In this document: one piece after another, positions 59,171 to 64,000 of the stretch
Layout of the letters: each line of letters opens with the position of its first letter
Position numbering within the stretch: position 1 is the first letter of the stretch
Assembly (NCBI RefSeq): GCF_009604385.1
Contig: NZ_WEGJ01000007.1
Coordinates: 153,145-217,144 of the forward strand
Length of the DNA stretch: 64,000 bases
From: Streptomyces smaragdinus
GTDB lineage: Bacteria; Actinomycetota; Actinomycetes; Streptomycetales; Streptomycetaceae
Direction of reading: 5' to 3'
Notes under the pieces: model-generated
Told to the model about the DNA's origin: nothing
Databases searched by the model: none
The model's input: the letters and a program-made list of their open reading frames with translations, nothing else
Program-made: the position numbers and the translations under genes

Positions 59171-61381
59171 ATGACCCTGATCGGCCCGGTGCTCGACGAC
59201 CGGGACTTCGAGCAGCTGCGGACCGAACTGATCCAGCGCATCCCGACGTTCACGCCGGAGTGGACCGACCACAACGACAGCGACCCGGGCATCGCGCTGC
59301 TGGACCTGTTCGCGTTCCTCGGCGAGAGCCTGCTCTTCCGGTTCAACCAGATCCCGGACGCCACCAAGGTCGCCTTCCTGCGGCTTCTGGGCATCCCGGC
59401 GCTGCCCGCGCGTCCGGCCGAGGTCCTCGCCGCGCTGCGCACCGAGGTGCCCGGCGGCGTGCAGCTGTTGCGCGGCGGCGAGTTGCGGGCCGGGGCGGTG
59501 TCGTTCGAGACCGACGACGAGGTGTACGCGTGGCCGGTCGAGACCCTCGGCATGATCAAGGAGGCGGTGCCGCCCCCGGCCGAGGACGACACGGCGGAGC
59601 GGGCGCGGCGCTGCGACGCCCTGTTCCGGCTGGGGCTCGGGACCGGGACGCCGGTGCAGTTCTTCCGGCCCCGGCTGCTGCCGCCGGACCCGGCCGCGCC
59701 CGAGGCCGCCCCGGTGACCGTCGCGGACGCCGTGGACCGCGCGCTGTGGATCGCGGTGCTGCACGCCGAGGGGGCCAACCCGGCCGCGCTGGCCCGGGAG
59801 ATGGCCGGTCACGGGCTGTTCCTCGGCGTCGCCTTCGACGAGTCCGTCGACCGGCCGTTCCGGCTGGCCGACCTGGACGCGGCGGGCGCCGGGCGGTATC
59901 GCTCGACGGGGCTGGACGCCGAGCTGCCGCCGACGCTGTGGCGGCTGTGGACCGCGGACGGCGCCGAGCTCAGTCCCGTACAGGTGGCGCGTGACACGAC
60001 GGAGGGGCTGACCACGACCGGCGTCGTCGAGCTGACCCTGCCGGACCCGCTGGTGCTCCCCGACCCCGCGGTGCCGCCGTCGGGCGGCGCCGACAGCCCG
60101 CCCCCGCTGGAGGACGCCGCGCGGGCCGCCCGCGTCGTCGCCTGGCTGCAGGTCACGCGTCCGCTGGCGGCCGGGCAGCCGGGGACGGCAGGCAGCGGTG
60201 ATCCGATCCACCGGGTCCGCTGGGTGGGCGCCAACGCCGTCCGGGCCACCCAGGCGCGTTCGATCACCGTGCCGGAGCTCCTCGGGGTCGGCAGCGGCGG
60301 GGCCGGGCAGGTCTTTCCGCTGGTGCAGCGCGGCATCCTGCCCCGTACGGTCGTGCTGGACGTCGAGGAGTCCGGGCGGTGGCAGCAGTGGAGCGAGGCC
60401 GACTCCTTCGCGGCGGCCCGCCCCGGCGACCGGTTCTACACCGTGAACCTCGCGGCGGGCGAGGTGCGCTTCGGCAGCGGCGGGCAGGGGCCGCGGGTGC
60501 CGCAGATCGGCGAGCGGATCCGCGTCCGCGCCTACCGGTACGGCGGCGGTGCGGCGGGCAATGTGGCCGCCGGGGCGATCACGCAGGTCGCCGCCACCGC
60601 CGGGGTCACGGCGAGCAATCCGCTGCCGGCCGCGGGCGGGCGGGACGCGGAGTCGCTGGACGCCGCCCTGGAGCGGATCCCCGGAGAGGTGCACCGCCGC
60701 GACCGGGCGGTCACCGCCGACGACTTCCGCGAACTCGCCCTGCGCGTCCCCGGCGTGGCCCGCGCCGAGACCCTGCCGCTGCTGCACCCCGACACGCCGG
60801 ACGTGCCCGCGGCGGGCGTGGTCAGCGTGCTGGTCGTCCCCGCCGAGGACGTCCGCGATCCCGCCGCGCCGCTGCCGGACCGCTCCCTGCTGCGGGAGGT
60901 CACGCGGTATCTCGACCCCCGGCGGCTGATCACCACGGAGCTGTACGTGATCCCGCCGGAGTACCGGCGGATCGGGCTGGCCGCGGGAGTCGTCGTCCGC
61001 GACGGCTACCAGGTGGACGCCGTCCGCCGCTGGGTCGAGCTGATCCTGCGGCAGTTCCTCGCCCCGCTGCCGCCGTACGGGCCGGACGGCCGGGGCTGGC
61101 CGCTGGGGCGTACGGTCCGCCGGGCCGAGCTGGAGGCCGTGGCCGTCCAGGTCGACGGCGTGGAGTATCTCGAGGGCCTGCTGCTGTCCGTACCCGATCC
61201 CGCCGCGCCGCACGGGATGCGGGCGGTGCCCGAGGTCGGGCTGGAGCGCTACCAGCTGCCCGAGATCGTGGACCTGACCGTCGTCTCGGGTGCCCCGCTG
61301 GATCCGGGGAGCGCGTACCGCCCGCTGCCGCCGACCATCCCGGACGCGGTGATCGCGCCGCTGCCGCGCGACGAATGCTGA
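59171..61381 (+). CDS. cis11: baseplate wedge protein (gp6/gpJ-like)
   Basis: 736 residues. I chose the ATG at 59171 because the family begins PxLDDRxFExL and continues with PEWTDHNxSDPGI; here that is GPVLDDRDFEQLRTELIQRI and TPEWTDHNDSDPGIALLDLF. A GTG at 59105 would add 22 residues. The C-terminal half has the baseplate J core (RDRAVTADDFRELALRVPGV, RRLITTELYVIPPEYRRIGL). Central region with Pro/Gly loops. Forms the wedge ring around the hub. Confidence 0.9.
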   Translation: MTLIGPVLDDRDFEQLRTELIQRIPTFTPEWTDHNDSDPGIALLDLFAFLGESLLFRFNQIPDATKVAFLRLLGIPALPARPAEVLAALRTEVPGGVQLLRGGELRAGAVSFETDDEVYAWPVETLGMIKEAVPPPAEDDTAERARRCDALFRLGLGTGTPVQFFRPRLLPPDPAAPEAAPVTVADAVDRALWIAVLHAEGANPAALAREMAGHGLFLGVAFDESVDRPFRLADLDAAGAGRYRSTGLDAELPPTLWRLWTADGAELSPVQVARDTTEGLTTTGVVELTLPDPLVLPDPAVPPSGGADSPPPLEDAARAARVVAWLQVTRPLAAGQPGTAGSGDPIHRVRWVGANAVRATQARSITVPELLGVGSGGAGQVFPLVQRGILPRTVVLDVEESGRWQQWSEADSFAAARPGDRFYTVNLAAGEVRFGSGGQGPRVPQIGERIRVRAYRYGGGAAGNVAAGAITQVAATAGVTASNPLPAAGGRDAESLDAALERIPGEVHRRDRAVTADDFRELALRVPGVARAETLPLLHPDTPDVPAAGVVSVLVVPAEDVRDPAAPLPDRSLLREVTRYLDPRRLITTELYVIPPEYRRIGLAAGVVVRDGYQVDAVRRWVELILRQFLAPLPPYGPDGRGWPLGRTVRRAELEAVAVQVDGVEYLEGLLLSVPDPAAPHGMRAVPEVGLERYQLPEIVDLTVVSGAPLDPGSAYRPLPPTIPDAVIAPLPRDEC

Positions 61382-61391
61382 GGGCCCGTAC

Positions 61392-63542
61392 ATGGACACC
61401 GCCCCGTACAGCCTGCTGGCGCACCCGGACCAGTGGGCCCGCTGCCGGCACGAGAACACCGCCCTGGTGCCGGGCGGAGGCGTGCAGCTGAACTGGCGGG
61501 ACACCGTGCCGGAGACGGACGTACCGCTGCCGGCGTCCCGGTCCGGCCTGGCGTTCGACCGCTGGGGCAACGCCTACCGGAGTTGGCCGCAGGACGACCG
61601 CGTGAGCGTGCAGCCGCCCGCCACGGGCACGGTGTCGGCGTCCGACCTCGACTGGGCGGGGGCGTTCACGCGCCCGTCCGCGACGGCCGTCGACGCCCTG
61701 CAGCGGCTGTACGTCGTGGAGGACGCCGGCGCCCGGGTGGCGGTCGCCGATCTGCGGTCCCGGCAGCTGCTGCGCCGGATCCCGGTCGCGAGCGGGCGCC
61801 ATCCCCGACGCAGGGCGGTCGATGTGGCGGCGCAATGCTGCGAGGCCCTGGTGCTGACCCGGCGGCCGGTGGGGCTGCTGTTGGTCACCGGGAGGCGCGG
61901 GCCGCTGCCCGGGCCGCCGTTGCGCCGGCCGCGGTGCCGTGGTGCGGTGGCCGCCGAGCGGATCGCGACCGCCCCCGACGGTACCGTCCTGGTGCTCTGG
62001 CGGCGCGGGGATCAGCCGCCGCTGATCGCCGACTCCGAGGGCCGCCCGGTGGTGGCCGTGCCGGGCGCCGTCGATCTGGTCGTCCGCGCCGACGGCACGC
62101 TGGCCGTCGCCTGCGCGCCGGGGCAGGTGCTGCGCCGGTTCGCGCCGCTCGGGGACGCACCGCTGAGCGAGGGCGTGCTCGAGCTCGCCCCGGTGGCCCA
62201 GCCGGACTTCGACGGCGGATCGGTGGCGGAGTCCCACGGCCGGCTGTGCGGTACGACGGCGCGAGGCCTCGCCTGGACCGGCGGGCCGAGCGTGCGCTAT
62301 GTGCCGGCCGGCCGGGTGGTCACGTACCGCCTGGACAGCGGCGCCTACCGCACCCGTTGGGGCCGGATCTTCCTGGACGCCTGTCTGCCGCCCGGCACAT
62401 CCGTCGCCGTACGCACCCTGACCTCGGACGACGACACCGTGACCGATCCGGTCGCCCCCGCTCCCCCGGCGCGCGGCGCGATCACCGTCCGCCGGCCCGA
62501 CCTGACGCCGCCGCTGCCCGGTGCGGCGGCCCTCGACCGGGCCGCCGCGGAGAGCGCCGCCCCGCTGTTCCGGCGGCCGACCGGCCGGGAGCAGCCGTGG
62601 GTCCAGATCCCGGCGGACGACCGGTTCGAGACGTACGAGGTGCCCGTCGGGGCGGCGCCGGGCCGCTATCTGTGGCTGGCGCTGGACCTCACGGGCACCA
62701 CCGAACTCACCCCGCGCGTCCGGGAGATCCGGGTCGAGCGCCCCGGCCACCGGCTGCTGCGGCACCTCCCCCGGGCCTGGTCGCGCGACGAGGACGACGC
62801 GGGTTTCCTACAGCGGTTCCTCGCGCCCCTCGACGGACTGCTGCGGGAGCTGGACGGCCGGGCGGTGTGGCGCGCCCTGCTCGTCGACCCCGCCGCCACG
62901 CCGCAGGAAGCGCTGGCCTGGCTCGCCGGCTTCGCCGGGCTGGCGCTGGACCGGCGCTGGCCGGAGGCGGCCCGGCGGGAGCTGATCGCGCAGGCGTACG
63001 AACTGTTCGCGCGGCGCGGCACGATGACGGCCCTGACCCGCATCCTGACGATCTACCTGGGCCGGCCGCCGGTGCTGGTGGAGCGCTGGCGGCTGCGCGG
63101 CATCCCCGGCGCCACTCTCGGGGCCGGGCCCGGCAGCACCGCCCCCGCCCGGCTCGGCGCGACGGTCCGCACCGGCGGGGCCCTCGGCGACGGCACCCTG
63201 GGAGGTACGGCAGCCGCGCCGGACGGGTACGCCACGGCGGCCCACCGGTTCAGCGTGCTGATCCCCGCCGACCTCACCCGTGAGCAGCGGGCGGTCGTGG
63301 AGCGGATCCTCGCCGACCACCGGCCCGCCCACACCGAGGCGGAGATCTGCGAGCTCGGGCCGGGCATGCGCATCGGCCGGTCCCTGCACATCGGCCGTAC
63401 GTCCCTGGTCGGGCCCGGCGCCCGCTGGGGTCCGGCGGTGGTCGGCGCGGTCGCCGTCGGCGGGGACGGAGTCGTCGGTACGCCGTCGAGCGGATCCCGG
63501 CTCGACCGGGACGGGACCGTGGGCGCGGTCCGGGTGGGCTGA
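61392..63542 (+). CDS. cis12: baseplate protein, gpI-like/TIGR02242 domain with N-terminal propeller-like extension (Pvc12-like)
   Basis: 716 residues. The C-terminal part (~440-600) has the tail-protein signature: FLQRFLAPLDGLLRELD, ALLVDPAATPQEALAWLAGF, RELIAQAYELFARRGTMTAL and LTIYLGRPPVLVE. The N-terminal ~340 residues contain repeated beta motifs (VDALQRLYVVEDAGARVAVA, IATAPDGTVLVLWRR, VDLVVRADGTLAVACAPG) suggesting an NHL-like propeller. A Gly-rich tail follows (~560-716). It would bridge wedges or carry fibres. The stop overlaps the next ATG. Confidence 0.85.
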   Translation: MDTAPYSLLAHPDQWARCRHENTALVPGGGVQLNWRDTVPETDVPLPASRSGLAFDRWGNAYRSWPQDDRVSVQPPATGTVSASDLDWAGAFTRPSATAVDALQRLYVVEDAGARVAVADLRSRQLLRRIPVASGRHPRRRAVDVAAQCCEALVLTRRPVGLLLVTGRRGPLPGPPLRRPRCRGAVAAERIATAPDGTVLVLWRRGDQPPLIADSEGRPVVAVPGAVDLVVRADGTLAVACAPGQVLRRFAPLGDAPLSEGVLELAPVAQPDFDGGSVAESHGRLCGTTARGLAWTGGPSVRYVPAGRVVTYRLDSGAYRTRWGRIFLDACLPPGTSVAVRTLTSDDDTVTDPVAPAPPARGAITVRRPDLTPPLPGAAALDRAAAESAAPLFRRPTGREQPWVQIPADDRFETYEVPVGAAPGRYLWLALDLTGTTELTPRVREIRVERPGHRLLRHLPRAWSRDEDDAGFLQRFLAPLDGLLRELDGRAVWRALLVDPAATPQEALAWLAGFAGLALDRRWPEAARRELIAQAYELFARRGTMTALTRILTIYLGRPPVLVERWRLRGIPGATLGAGPGSTAPARLGATVRTGGALGDGTLGGTAAAPDGYATAAHRFSVLIPADLTREQRAVVERILADHRPAHTEAEICELGPGMRIGRSLHIGRTSLVGPGARWGPAVVGAVAVGGDGVVGTPSSGSRLDRDGTVGAVRVG

Positions 63543-64000
63543 TGCCCGCACGGCTGTCGATCGGACGGTTCGTCGCGGCCACTCCCCCGGAGGCCGACGG
63601 GCGGGTGGCCGGGCTGGCCCGGACGGTGGTGGGCGGGGAGCTGGCCCGGGCGCTGGACGCCGCCGAGGTGCCGGCGGGGATCTGGTGTGTGCGGCGGCTT
63701 GATCTGTGCGTGGATCTGGATCTCGAGGACACCGACGCCGTGCTCGGGCGGGCGTGGGCCGAGGCGTTGGTGTCCGGGCTGCTGGCGGCGCTGGGGGGCG
63801 GGGACCCCGATGTGGTGCGGTACGACGGGCCCGTGATGGCGCTCGCGGATCTGATCGGGTCGACGGCGGTGGGGCGGGTCGAGCGGACCTGGGCGTGGGT
63901 TGGGGCGGGGGTGCGCGAGCGCGGCGACCCCGATCCGGCGACCGCGCCCGGGGAGGCGATCCTCGCGGCGGTACGGCGGGTGGAGGGGCGGCGTGCGGGG
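63542..64000 (+). CDS. CIS-locus protein, truncated by the window edge
   Basis: ATG overlaps the previous stop (TGATG); 153 codons are visible with no stop. Starts PARLSIGRFVAATPPEADG; contains IWCVRRLDLCVDLDLEDTD, vaguely like the segment of CIS tape-measure proteins that reads RIDRLELDLG, and ERTWAWVGAGV. I cannot name it with confidence; tape-measure or tape-associated is possible, and the AAA+ ATPase should follow outside the window. Confidence 0.6.
   Translation, partial: MPARLSIGRFVAATPPEADGRVAGLARTVVGGELARALDAAEVPAGIWCVRRLDLCVDLDLEDTDAVLGRAWAEALVSGLLAALGGGDPDVVRYDGPVMALADLIGSTAVGRVERTWAWVGAGVRERGDPDPATAPGEAILAAVRRVEGRRAG

Overview
The window is chromosomal DNA of a high-GC actinomycete, almost certainly a Streptomyces. 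Codon third positions are strongly G/C, GTG starts and AGGAG-type ribosome sites are common, ATGA/GTGA gene overlaps are frequent, and it carries CebR- and DasR-type operators, a SARP regulator and a single rare TTA codon. No tRNA, rRNA, insertion sequence, prophage lysis cassette or CRISPR array was seen.

Region 1 (1-17567). After the 5' part of a gamma-glutamyltransferase (minus strand) comes a tight plus-strand operon: a 156-aa protein with a hydrophobic segment, a 916-aa TPR protein (the TTA codon is here), a ~1800-aa CHAT-peptidase/TPR protein, a 149-aa J-domain-like protein without HPD, a GrpE-like exchange factor, a DnaK/Hsp70 with a zinc ribbon between its two halves, and a second Hsp70-like actin-fold protein. 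The CHAT protein contains an internal copy of the J-like domain and shares its C-terminal half with the TPR protein. This peptidase plus dedicated chaperone set is the strongest candidate here for an undescribed system. A leaderless Sir2 deacetylase and a Ser/Thr kinase with TPRs follow.

Region 2 (17573-42101). A minus-strand polysaccharide-degradation block. Five cellulose/xylan enzymes, GH10, GH48, GH12, GH6 and GH74, each end in fibronectin III plus CBM3. The GH10 promoter carries a perfect CebR operator. GH48 and GH12 are translationally coupled. GH12 and GH6 share a nearly identical 425-bp CBM3 segment. Next come an NCS1 permease with an LLM-class (F420-type) oxidoreductase, a GH87-type alpha-1,3-glucanase with discoidin and CARDB modules, a tandem universal stress protein, a secreted beta-helix protein, and a CBM2-FnIII-GH18 chitinase with the classical pair of chitinase direct repeats at its promoter.

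Region 3 (42368-64000, running off the right edge). A contractile injection system (CIS) locus of the Streptomyces type. A SARP regulator and a cysteine-rich coiled-coil protein are transcribed leftward. Rightward run a DUF4255 cap protein, two sheaths, two tube-type proteins, a LysM/CIS-tube protein, a split hub and spike, a membrane-anchored protein that could be the CisA type, gp25-, gp6/J- and gpI-like baseplate proteins and a truncated last ORF. Embedded in the operon is a 1049-aa effector candidate: N-terminal DUF4157/eCIS-core domain with HEIAH, hydrophobic middle, and a C-terminal WHH/HNH-type nuclease. No obvious immunity gene accompanies it, which fits an intracellular, self-killing role. 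Tape-measure and AAA+ ATPase genes are expected beyond the right edge.
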